A DNA stretch of 64,000 bases from Chlorops oryzae (taxonomy: Eukaryota > Arthropoda > Insecta > Diptera > Chloropidae): contig CM035806.1 of NCBI GenBank assembly GCA_020466095.1, positions 128,984,734 through 129,048,733 on the forward strand, written 5' to 3'. The translations under genes and the position numbers were made by a program. The notes beneath the pieces were generated by a model. It was not told where the DNA came from, made no database searches, and saw only the letters and a program-made list of their open reading frames with translations. This document shows positions 31,301-41,275 of this stretch, in pieces (position 1 is the stretch's first letter; each line of letters opens with the position of its first letter).

Positions 31301-32582
31301 TTAGGTGTAGTAAAAAGAAATCCATTATTTTTGCTTTAAATTGAGGGCTTTATTTAAGATAGTTAGAATAACCCGATTTAGGTCAAATATGCGCCGTTTT
31401 GTTCGATAACTTGTTGCCGTTTTAAAGGTTATTTCATTATGCCTCTCTCATAGAAGCTCTCGTTCCTATTAGCAAAAAATTGAGACAGTCGAATTTCAGA
31501 AGCCTCTCTTGAAGCGAATGTTTCACCAGCAAAATTGGTCGCCATGAACAGGAACAGATGGTAATCACTTGGTGCCAGGTCCGGACTATAAGGTGGATGC
31601 AGAAGAACCTCCCAACCAAACTCCCGGAGCTTCTGGCGAGTCACTATCGATGTGTGTGGCTGGCGTTGTCCTGATGGAACACAATTCCTCTCCTATTGGC
31701 CAAAGCTGGCCGCTTATGGCGATTGCTTCCTTCAGACGGTCCAATTGTTGACAGTAGAGTTCCGAGTTAAGAGTTTTGCCGTATGGGAGCAGCTCATAGT
31801 AGATAATTTCCTGCCAATCCCACCAAACACACAGCAAAACCTTCCTGGCCGTCAATCCTGGCTTGGCCACCGTTTCCGCCGGTTCACCGTGTTTCGACCA
31901 CGACCGTTTTCGCTTGACGTTGTCGTAAGTGACCCACTTTTCATCACCAGTCACCAACCGCTTCAGAAATGGGTCGATTTTGTTGCGGTTCAGCAGCGAT
32001 TCGCAGATGGAAATTCGGTCTATGAGGTTTTTTTTGCGTTAACTCGTGTGGCACCCATACATCGAGCTTCTTTGTGTATCCAGCCTTATTCAAATGGTTC
32101 CAAACGGGTTTTTGTGCAATCTTTAGCTCTTTTGCAATCGAAACAGTGCTAACATGACGGTCGGACTCGATAATTTCCATGATTTTATCGACATTTTCGA
32201 CAATTGGCCTTCCAGTTGCGTGTGCATCCTTGACATCGAAGTTACCGGAACGGAATCGACGAAACCAAAATTGCGCATGATTGGCTGTTACAGTATCAGG
32301 TCCATAAACGCATTCACATTTTCAGCCGCCTGGCTTGCGTTTTCTCCCTTATCGAAGAAAAACTGTAAAATGTAGCGAATTTTCTCTTTGCTGATGTCCA
32401 TCTTTGACAAGCTCTCAAACAAAACTGAATCAATCAATCAAAAAAGTGTCAAAAAAGCTTTTTTAGTACGAACTGTCATCTTTCTAATGCCCCCTAGCGG
32501 AACACGATCGGACTTATACAACGCGAGATGCAGATAAATAACGCCATCTATTGGAACAATGATTTCTTTTTACTACACCTAA
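31301..32582 (-). mobile_element. mariner transposon, copy 2 (inside Tc1)
   Basis: Same family as 12237-13523: the ends TTAGGTGTAGTAAAAAGAAA and a shorter inverted right end, flanked by TA (31299-31300, 32583-32584). The right TIR has lost a few bases (AACAATGATTTC instead of AATAATGGATTTC). Confidence 0.93.
31429..32402 (-). pseudogene. mariner transposase, copy 2, frameshifted
   Basis: DD34D mariner transposase in at least three frames. The N-terminal part ends around 31945-32180 (WVPHEL, then a shift at a run of T near 32030). The middle (31586-31957) carries VTGDEKW. The C-terminal part (31429-31644) carries PPYSPDLAPSDYHLFLFM, the third catalytic region that is mutated in copy 1. The two copies are therefore broken at different places, so each died separately. 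Frame shifts relative to copy 1 include a missing base near 31680-31720 and one near 32310. Confidence 0.85.
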
Positions 32583-33596
32583 TATAAGTGGAATTTTAGT
32601 GATTTGATTCGAACGGTTAACTATTTCGTCGCCAATCAGGTCGATATATTTCTGGCTGTTCATTTTTTGCGGAACAAACTTTATAGTTGTCTTTCCCTGG
32701 TAGCCTATTCCTGCCCAAATCATCACCACCCCTCCACCATGTTGACGACGACTTAAAATGACCTCTTCTTTCCTTAAATCGTGGTAATAATGGGACCATC
32801 CATCAGGACCATCAAGGTTGAATTTTTTTTCGTCACTAAATAGAACATAACGCCATCTTTTTTTTCAGCCCACGTGGTCATCAGCGAACTTGTTTCTGGC
32901 TTCGCGATGCTTCGCTGTCAGCGGCGGTTTTCTTTGCAGCTTTCGGCGCTGAATTTTATTGGAATTCTTTAAAAGCCTTTGCACATTGCGTAGACTAGTT
33001 TTAACACCTGCTCTCTGTCCGATTTCTCTCGCTGTACAGAGCGAATTCGACGCAGCTCGCAAAATAGCTCTTTCATCTCTAGCCGAAAGTGCCCTTGGTC
33101 TGCCACTGCTATGAGCTTTTCCATAATTTTCGGGATCCTTCAATAAATTAAGTATAACCTTACGGCTCCTTTTTAATTTTTTAGCGATTTCGCTGACTTT
33201 CGCATTTTCTTGATGAAAACTCAAAGCAACTACAATTTCTGCGCTATTTAGACGCTTTCCGCGCCCCATTTCAAAGATATATACACGTTTTAGTCTTAAA
33301 CGTTTCCAAATAGCTTCTCCTGCTATGACGAAAAAAAAATAAAAGCCTCTGTGCGACTACAGGAAGAAATATTGACTACTTCATTGCATTGTGCTATCAT
33401 TTTGTCGCACCCCAAAAAGCTGTTTGTGCGGCTAACGGTTTTCTTTGTTGACCAAATTTTTCAATAAATCGCGAATTCTCAGAAAAACTTGTCGTTTGTA
33501 CAGTGCCTCAAAAAAAAAAGTTCCCGCTTTCATAGTTTTAAAGTACCATCCAAAATTTTTATTGTGCTATCTTTTTGTCGCGGACTGTATAACCAT

Positions 33597-33816
33597 TTAT
33601 ATAATATGTCACTCTCATAGATATTGCGCGGGACGTTTCGCGCCAGTTAGAAAGAGATGTTGCTCTGCAGGCAAAAAACGCGAGAGAGAAATAATTTTGG
33701 TGAGTATCTAAGTGAAATATGCTCATTTTGGTGGGTACCCAAACCGTGGTGCGTACCCAAAACCGGGGTGAGGAGAGCCAAAATGGAAACGGCTCCTGAG
33801 TGACATACTTATATTG
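33597..33816. mobile_element. MITE with TATGTCACTC ends (Mutator-like?), copy 2
   Basis: The inverted relative of 26182-26413: about 200 bp shared, including GGGTACCCACC and GGAGCCGTTTCCATTTTGGC. The ends are TATGTCACTC and its inverse. No clear target duplication here. It starts only 8 bp beyond the Tc1 element. Confidence 0.65.
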
Positions 33817-34933
33817 CTATATTCCAGCAAACATAATGACAAGCGTTTTGCAAACCAAGCTTTAAAAAAGCTTGCATGAAGTTTATTGCAAGCGTTGCAA
33901 ACTAAGCTTATTCAAAGCTTTCATTAATAAGGCTTTCATAAGCATTTTAAGGTAGCAGCCACCGACATTTGCAACATGTTTGGTATTGCAAGCGTTTTGC
34001 GAGTGTCGCTTACATTTTGCTTGTCAGTGCAATCGTTTTATAAATGTTGACAGCGTCCGATTGAATTTACAGTTATCTTTCAGAGAAAACATGAATCAAA
34101 TTTCTAGAAATCATTCTAGTTGTGATTGCTGAGAAGGCAGTTAGTTTAAAAATTAGTGAAAAAGTAAGCGTGTTTTTGAATTTATAAATTTCAAATAAAT
34201 ATATTTATGTCATCATCGAAAAAAAGAAGAAGTGTTGTGGGTAGCACCAACGAAATTTTTCAACATTTATGGGATAGCGAGGCTCCAAGTTGCGAAGCAA
34301 GCGTTCCTGTTAATGAGATTGCACTTCCAGAACAGGAGATTGTGTCGGAAGCCGAAAATAATTTTTATTGCCATTCGTCGTAAGTAAAAATTATTGAATC
34401 CTTCATTCCCGTTATACATATATTCGCATTTTAATTCTATTGCAGAAACATTCACTTGTGATAATGGAGGAAACAAAGAAGACTTCACGTTTGCCTCAAA
34501 ATCTTTCTTCCAATATGCGAAAAATCGCATAAAAGTAAAACAAAATAAAATAATTGCAGTTGAAACTAAATAAAATAAAAAATTAAGTTTTTTCGAGCTT
34601 GAATGAAAAGGCCCAGCCACTTCAGTGCCTATCTGCCTTTTTCTTCTATACTCTATGGCTCTTCCACGCGGTATTATCCATTTTTTATTCCTCAACACTT
34701 ACTCTTAAGACATGAAGTTCCTTTTGTTTTTATATTTTAGTTAGCGAAAGTGAAAAAACTCGCATTTTAATTTATATATGTATATATTTTTTGTATTACT
34801 AATTAAAACCATATGAAACACACAGAATAAATTTTTGCAACGCTTACTTATTTCATTAGAAATACGTGTTTTGCAACCGTATTTACAATGCTTAGGGAAA
34901 GCGTTAAAAATTAATTACAAAACGTTTTTTGAA
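33817..34933 (+). other. Unrecognised region with a short spliceable frame
   Basis: The left part has repeated GCAAGCGTTTTGCAAA / AAGCTTGCA phrases. An ATG at 34207 opens 58 codons (MSSSKKRRSVVGSTNEIFQH...) ending TAA at 34381-34383. The TAA overlaps a good splice donor (TC|GTAAGT, 34379/34380), with an acceptor TTGCAG at 34445 (66-bp intron). Splicing there would add only NIHL before a stop. Another frame downstream reads FTCDNGGNKEDFTFASKSFFQYAKN. Possibly the 5' end of a lost gene or transposon; not recognised. Confidence 0.3.
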
Positions 34934-35557
34934 CACATGAGAAAAAAATCAACCAGAAAACTGGTTAAATCAAAAGGAAAAACATACAAAATGGCTTCAA
35001 CAAGGAATATTTTTAATATAACAATTTTTATTATTGAAAAAAATAAAGATTTTCCTTTTGAATCAACCATATTTCAGGTCGAATTGAAATGATAATTTTC
35101 AAAAATGGATTTAAAATTAAACGGACATAATTGGAATGAGAAGATAATTTTTAAAATAAAAAAAAATTTTCTACAATACATATACAAGAAGAAATGTCAT
35201 AACAAATTCATTCAACGTTCAAAGCAAATGGCCACAGAAACCTCTGTTGAACATAACCCCAAAAAATAGCCATCGGATGGACTTCATCCGATTTTGTCAC
35301 TCCGTTGTCGTGACTGCTTTCGCAATGCTTGAAAAGTTCTAAGATGAATGAATATCTTATATGTCCTATTTTATAAAACAAATGAGAATAATACCGAACG
35401 AAAAGAAATGTAATTAAACATTTTTCCTTTTAAATCAACCAAAAATGCTGTTGACTCAACAATTTTTCTTTTGTGATTTTCATTCTGCTCGAAAATCAAA
35501 AGGACTGTGAATAACAATGCGCCCTTTTAAAAAAATCATGGTTAAGTTCGCTCAGTG
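34934..35557. mobile_element. TA-flanked MITE family M2, copy 2
   Basis: Aligns with 39115-39758 over its length, including AAATCAACCAGAAAACTGGTT near the left end, ATAGCCATCGGATGGACTTC in the middle and the end GTTCGCTCAGTG. The flanking TA is not preserved, so this is an older copy. Confidence 0.75.
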
Positions 35558-35773
35558 CAGTCTTTGGTTACATTACTTCAACCTACAATTCTCATAAGCA
35601 TTATGCGGATTAACATATAAGACGTAACAAAATTATCCAAACATTTTCTTGCAATTTTTTCACGCACTCATATAAATTGTGCAATTTGTTTTGAGCAAAG
35701 AACAATTGCTACATCATAATACTCTGCACGTTAAATATACATATGGGCATTTCCAAACGGACGCGACTCTTAA
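35558..35773. repeat. Copy of the repeat at 16430-16620
   Basis: Near-identical to 16430-16620 over about 180 bp (GGTTACATTACTTCAACCTA to CTCTGCACGTTAAATATA). It is followed by an isolated TGGGCATTTCCA end like that of the element at 9669. Confidence 0.65.
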
Positions 35774-38041
35774 AGCGAACCCGACACGGTACTGAATAGC
35801 CTACTGCAAGTATTACAGTATGGGAAAGCCTGTCAAAATGCTATATGGCTCCCAATGCTGTGGTGAAGTTGAGTAAAAATCAGCTGACTGTCAAAAAATA
35901 AGTCGAAGAATTTGCGATTTTTAAACATGCCATAACATTATATTATGACCCTTTTTAGCAAAAATTGAAGTTGCAAACAGCAAAGTAGAGATGCTCCTTC
36001 ATTTTTAGAGTACATTTAAGCATCTGCGACCGTCGCAAATCAGTATTCAATATTGCATTTAAATTGAACGACTTCGTCAGCGATGCACAAAATACTCTAA
36101 GCGCAAAGCTTTTATCGATACTGAACCGAGTACTCAAAAGAGTTCTTAAAACATAATAAAACCAAATAAAAAGCAAAATAATTCGACATAAAAGGAATTT
36201 TTATATTTTTAAAATTCATGTTTCAAAATGAAAAAAGTAAGGGTGTTATAGTAAAGAGAACCTGGCCATAGAATACCTCACTCCGATAAACAGCTATTAT
36301 ATTTTTAATCGGAGGCTAAATATAAGCTCAAATTCCTTATTTCATGCAAATATCTCGAAACATTATGACTTAACAGCAGTTCAGACGATCTTTGAGGCTG
36401 ACTTTAGTGCTGGGGGTACCCTTAAATTTCGTCCACTTAAGTCAATTTTTGTAGAGGATGTCAACGATTTAAAAAGTATTTATGTCGTCTTTGTTTCAAG
36501 CGCCATCTGAATTTTGGGTGTAAAATTCAATTTTCGAATAACGACTTTTGGCGCGGCCACTTTTCTATATTTGTAATTAACATTTTATGCCCTTAACTAA
36601 GTCCAAATAAATAATTCCACTATGTATGTCAAACGATTTTGGTTTTAGGGCAGCATTTATGAATTTTATAAAAAAAAACCCTACAACGAAGGGATACCTT
36701 TGAAAATCAGACAGACAGAAAGTTCTTTTCTAAATGCTAAACGTTCAAATTATAGTCGCTTACTATTTTCACCATCGATTTGCACTATTGACTCGTTCCA
36801 TTTGGCACCATCTGTTGTCCATGGATGCCACACTAACGTCAAATTAAACAAGACCAAAAAATCGGAAATCAGTTTTTTATAGTACGTGAATTTTTCTAAT
36901 AATAAAAAGGAAAAATAAATGTTTAAAGAAATTCTAAAGTTTAAAATGGTATAATCATTCTTAAAAAAACCATATTATATCTGACTTTCTCCGGTTATAA
37001 ATGACAAAAAATCCCTTAAAAAAACTAACTCCGTGTACTTGCCCAATTTCTAGAGACGACAACAATGCCCAAAGAGGCATCGTGGTGGATTGCCTGTTAC
37101 GCCGTGTGGTTGTTGTAGCCTTTGGTGAATTGCCTATTAGCTTTGTTGAATTGCCTATTAGCTCGTTTCTCATACTGTAATACTTGGCCTACTGAATTCA
37201 TACGTACGTGTTCAGTATGTTTGCGTCGACACGTTACTGAATTTATACTTCATTATTTCTCGCTTGTTTTCAACGAGTGCAGACGACGATGTCAAACGCG
37301 GACAAAAATAATTTTGGCGGCTGTTGAAGTGGCATTAAAAAAAAGGAAAACGAAAAACAAAAAAAATTTTTTTAAACTCAGTCTTTATTTCTTTTTAAAA
37401 AAATTAAAAAAATAAAACAGTCTTCATAGGTTTTTAAGAAGAAAAAAAAAAAAATTAATTCAGTATTTTTTTGTTTTTAAGAAAATAAAAAAATTTATTT
37501 AAGTTTTTAATAAACTAAAAAAATAATTTAAAAACTATATACATAAAATAAGTTTGGCTAAGCACCACTCCTCTCAGCTTCCTTCATGCGTTTTACCACC
37601 CGCTTGTAGTTGCTGCGCAAATTGTTAATTTTTTTCCCAACATCTTTTTTGGATGCATTTGGATACCGCTCTTGGTATTTTTCTAGGAGCTGCTGGTTTT
37701 GTTGTTACCGTATAACTCGATTGCTATATTCTGGGCTTTTTATAACCCACAGCGCAGGTAAACCACGGTAAAATTCAATGAATTCCAAAATAAATGATTT
37801 ATCATCGTTGTCCGCCATCACGTCGTCTCGCCGTAAAATTTTCTCTCAAATGAATTCAGTTACTGAATTCAGTATGTCGCGCATACGCGTTACTGAATTC
37901 AGCCATTCAGTACGCAAAATCAAAACGATTTGGATTTTGCGTACTGAATCGCTTCCCTCGTTGTAAGTGAGACGCATACACATCTATTTCACTAATACAC
38001 ATAGCGTTCAGTACTGAATTCAGTACCGTGTCGGGTTCGCT
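35774..38041. mobile_element. PIF/Harbinger-like element with a MADF remnant
   Basis: The ends are AGCGAACCCGACACGGTACT, inverted, about 24 bp. A TAA duplication flanks them (35771-35773, 38042-38044), which fits the TWA target of PIF/Harbinger. The motif GTACTGAATTCAGTA recurs near the right end. A hairpin with a perfect 18-bp stem lies at about 37905-37950 (CATTCAGTACGCAAAATC). It holds a MADF pseudogene and no recognisable transposase. Confidence 0.75.
37558..37818 (-). pseudogene. MADF-domain protein remnant (PIF/Harbinger accessory)
   Basis: ATG at 37818: MADNDDKSFILEFIEFYRGL, then PALWVIKSPEYSNR. An in-frame TAA follows, then a long homologous stretch QQLLEKYQERYPNASKKDVG and KKINNLRSNYKRVVKRMKEA, ending GA* at 37558-37560. 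This covers an almost complete MADF domain of about 85 residues, with the LLEKY-KI-NLR-Y-RE pattern common to transposon-associated MADF proteins. In PIF/Harbinger elements this second protein is a DNA-binding partner of the transposase. The single stop makes it a pseudogene. Confidence 0.75.
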
Positions 38042-38079
38042 TAAGTGAGCAATTTTAAGTTCCGAATTCAAGTATGCGG

Positions 38080-38585
38080 TAGAGTTGGCAATTCTAGTTC
38101 GTTTGACTGACCGCTCTTTTTAGTTCGTTCGTTCGTCGCGAACTAGTTCGTTCTTTTAGTTCTTTTAGTTCGCGAACTATTACGAACTAGTTCATTCTTA
38201 TAGTTCGCGAATTACTTCGATCTATTTAGGTCTTTTAGTTCGCGAACTATTATGATTCATAATTTATGAACTATTGAACTAGAAGAACTATTGAACTAGA
38301 AGAGATATTGAACTGTTGCGAGCTACCGAACTGTTTTTGATCTCACTCGAATTGTGCGTTTTCTGAATAAAAAGTAATGAAGACAATTTGGTAGTTTTGT
38401 TCAAATAGGACGAGTTCTCGAATCTCTTCAACCCAACGTACATGAAGAGTAAAATGAGCAAGTTGGGCGAAACGAACTACTGAACTAAAAAGAACTACTG
38501 AACTAAATTCTTGCGAACTAGATCTCTAGTTCATTTGAGTGAATAGTTCAATTGAACTAGTTCGTTCGCGAACTACACAACTCTA
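38080..38585. mobile_element. hAT-type MITE rich in AGTTCG palindromes, copy 1
   Basis: The ends TAGAGTTG are inverted, each followed by repeated TAGTTCGCGAACTA palindromes. The 8-bp flanks (GTATGCGG, ATATCGGC) match poorly. The tandem duplication starts 17 bp inside its left end, so the copy at 47394-47881 lacks that end. Confidence 0.6.
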
Positions 38586-38663
38586 ATATCGGCTGCTCTA
38601 ACTTTTGATGGCTCCCGCCAAATTTCTATTAGAGTGGCAGCTATAGTTCTATACGGCTTGAGC

Positions 38664-40607
38664 TCTATCGAAGGTTGCCAAACTGATACAATTGTATCAA
38701 AAGTGATACTTTTTTTCCAAATGATACGGAGATACTTTTTTTCTGAATTTGATACGTTTTTTGTTTTGAGGGCTACAATGACAAAAAATTTCAATCAATA
38801 GCATTTCAATCATTTGAACTTGACAAAAATGTAAAGATGTTCGATGAAATTTAGGAATTTTGGGACATAGTTTCAAATTTGAAAAACCCAAATCTAAAAC
38901 AAACACATTGCTTTGTTGTTGCAAAGAAACTAAAAAGTCTAAAAATTTCATATAATTTGCCAGTTTAGTTTCAGATTTGTTGGTCTTGTTGTAATATTGA
39001 TATCACCCTGTTAAATACACCTTGATTAGAACTAAACGGATCGTGACATTCCCATTTCGTTTGATATCACTGATATGTATTTCTTTTATTTTTTTATTTG
39101 TAGTTGTTGCCCTACACAGAGAAAAAAATCAACCAGAAAACTGGTTAAATCAAAAGGAAAACATACAAAACGGCTTCAACAAGGAATATTTTTAATTTTA
39201 ACATTTTTTCTTGTTGAAAAAATAAAAAATTTTCCTTTTGAATCAACCATATTTCAGGTTGAATTGAAATGATAATTTTCAAAAATGGATTTAAATTTAA
39301 ATTGTTGAACCAACCACGGACATAGTTGAAATGACAAGATATTTTTTTAAAAAATTCCAAAAAAAATACCTATACAAGAAGAAATGTCAAAAAAAATTTA
39401 ATTAACGTTCAAAGCAAATGGCCATAGACTCTATGGCATAGAGCACTCTGCTGAACATGACCCAAAAAATAGCCATCGGATGGACTTCATCCGATTTCGT
39501 CACTCCGTTTTGGTGACTGCTTTCGCAATGCTTAAAAAGTTCTAAGATGAATACATATCTTATATGTCTTATTTTATAAAACAAATGAGAATTATACCGA
39601 ACGAAAAGAAATGTAATTAAACATATTTCCTTTCAATTCAACCAAAAATGTTGTTGACTCAACCATTTTCTTTTGAAATTTTTGTTCTGCTCGAAAATCA
39701 AAAGGACTGTGAATAACAATGCGCCCTTTTAAAAAATCATGGTTACGTTCGCTCAGTGTAGTCCCTACACCTTGAATAGGGTATTTGACAACATTAAAAT
39801 ATTGTAATGAGCCTTGGTTATCTTGTAGAATTAAGGGTCAATATGCATTTTTTGCATAATTTCAAACAATTCGAAGTTTTTTTCTTTTAAAAACATATAT
39901 AAATCGTTTTAATTTTTGAATGGGTTAAAATCAATGTCAAACGATCTATAATTTGTTGAAACTCAGTGATGTCAAAAGCCAGTAAAAACAAATCAGGTTA
40001 CTTGTGCTTTATTTGTACACTATTTTATTTATTCGAAATATAAGAGAAATCTACTCGATTCTTTTTTCTATTTTACTAGCAATTGACGTCACATATTTAA
40101 CAAAACTAAAAAACTATCGTTTTTAGCGCAGCAACAAAAATGTGAATTTTAATTACCATTTTTAAATGGTACATAAATACGAAAGATATTGGGGAAATAT
40201 TTTGATTGCCTTATCTTGGGGCCATAAGGGTTTGAATGAGACATTTTCCCAAAAGTAGTCAAATACCCTATTGAAGTATGTACATATGTGTATTTTAAGC
40301 CCGTTTGTTATGTTTGTAAGCATATGAATAGCTGTTTTTGGTCCTTTTTTATCTTTTGAAATTGTAAATATAAAGACTTATTATTTTTACATTGAAATTT
40401 GAAGATTTTTTAAAAATTCTTATGCGCCCGGAAGAAAGTAAAGAGTTTCCATTTCTTAATTTAGTAGAGTTTTCTCAATTTTTTATGGACATTTTCATTG
40501 GGGTTATCAAATTACACTTTTGATATTTTTCTTAAAAAATGGTGATACTTTTTGATACTTTTGAAAAATTGTTTTGTTACTATATTTTTTGAGCTAGTGG
40601 CATCACT
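38664..40607. mobile_element. Non-coding repeat element with GATAC motifs
   Basis: It replaces a short stretch in the repeat otherwise seen at 1777-1810 (CTATCGAAGG ... CTCGCCATGCTCATATTTTAG). Both ends hold several TGATAC/GTATCA motifs. The right end inverts to CAGTGATGCCA, hAT-like; the left end matches only loosely. No gene recognised. The duplicate is at about 47968-49255. Confidence 0.4.
39115..39758. mobile_element. TA-flanked MITE family M2, copy 3 (absent from the right unit)
   Basis: Ends CACAGAG and CTCAGTG, flanked by TA (39113-39114, 39759-39760). The right unit reads GCCCTAGTCCC at about 48404-48414, the exact empty site with a single TA. The insertion therefore post-dates the duplication, or was cleanly lost from the right unit. 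No coding capacity. The TA target points to the Tc1/mariner superfamily. Confidence 0.93.
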
Positions 40608-41259
40608 GCTCGCCATGCTCATATTTTAGCGTGTACCAGGGTTCGGACTATACTCCGATCGGAGTAGATCTACTCCTTTTTTTTTTAATTTTTGAAATCT
40701 ACTCCGCCACTACCCTATACCTGAAATCTACTCCGATTTTTTCACTTCACCAAACTCAAAATAATTTTGTCTATGTCACGATTTAGACGTGATGAGAACG
40801 AGTTTTTTGTGTTCCCTCGTTCGCAAACAAATTGTTGTTTTCCATACAGATGTCTCTGTATGTAAATCTTTACTGATGGAGATAAAAAAATATAAATACA
40901 GTGAAAATCGTTTATAACCGACCTCAAGGGGACGGGGAATAGTGTCTGTTATGTACGGTTTCTGTTATTACAGGTATATCATCTATAGCAGACAGTCTGT
41001 TATTAGCGCTTATGCCCGAGAAACTTCTTTTTAAAAAAAATGGTATATTGTTCTGACGCTGCTGCGTGAACCATGATAAAAGGGCACTATCCAAATCGGC
41101 GTGCTGAAAACTGAATGAAGGTCAGGATTCTTCGCATTTACATTACTTTTCTCGAAATGTTCCTCTATTTTTCTTTTAGTTGACAATGTCTAAACTTGGC
41201 GCGACTACACAAAGTAGACCGCAACAAGACGGTCTTTAAAGTAATATTCAACAAATTAA
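40608..41259. other. Non-coding DNA with overlapping palindromes
   Basis: ACTCCGATCGGAGT (40652-40665) overlaps GGAGTAGATCTACTCC (40661-40676). The phrase CCAGGGTTCGGACTATACTC could be a hAT end. A CAGTGAAAATCGTTTATAACC start at about 40899 resembles pogo/Tigger ends. Neither is resolved. The duplicate is at about 49256-49898. Confidence 0.4.
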
Positions 41260-41275
41260 CATTCAAAAATTGCAT

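Larger units (their letters stand above)
31035..33269 (-). pseudogene. Tc1 transposase split by a mariner and one stop
   Basis: Start ATG at 33269 (MGRGKRLNSAEIVVALS). The N-terminal paired-like helix-turn-helix reads VSEIAKKLKRSRKVILNLL. A second DNA-binding part reads REIGQRAGVKTSLRNVQRLL. After residue 134 an in-frame TGA (32865-32867) interrupts. The same frame continues with VLFSDEKKFNLDG (first catalytic Asp) and GGGVVMIWAGIGYQG. The mariner then interrupts. Beyond it come FQQDNATVHTSRL (second Asp) and ARSPDLNIIENCWG (Glu), giving a DD34E triad. The mariner plus its TA is 1284 bp, a multiple of three, so the frame is the same on both sides. Without the insert the protein is about 316 codons, slightly short of the usual 340. 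Confidence 0.9.
30730..33587 (-). mobile_element. Tc1 transposon of IR/DR type, split by a mariner
   Basis: The outer ends CAGTCCGCGACAAAAAGATAG are inverted copies flanked by TA (30728-30729, 33588-33589). A second internal copy of ACAAAAAGATAGCAC lies about 170 bp in on the left (about 30913). An equivalent on the right is at about 33390-33408. This is the IR/DR layout of elements such as S, Bari and Minos. Without the mariner it is 1574 bp. Confidence 0.92.
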
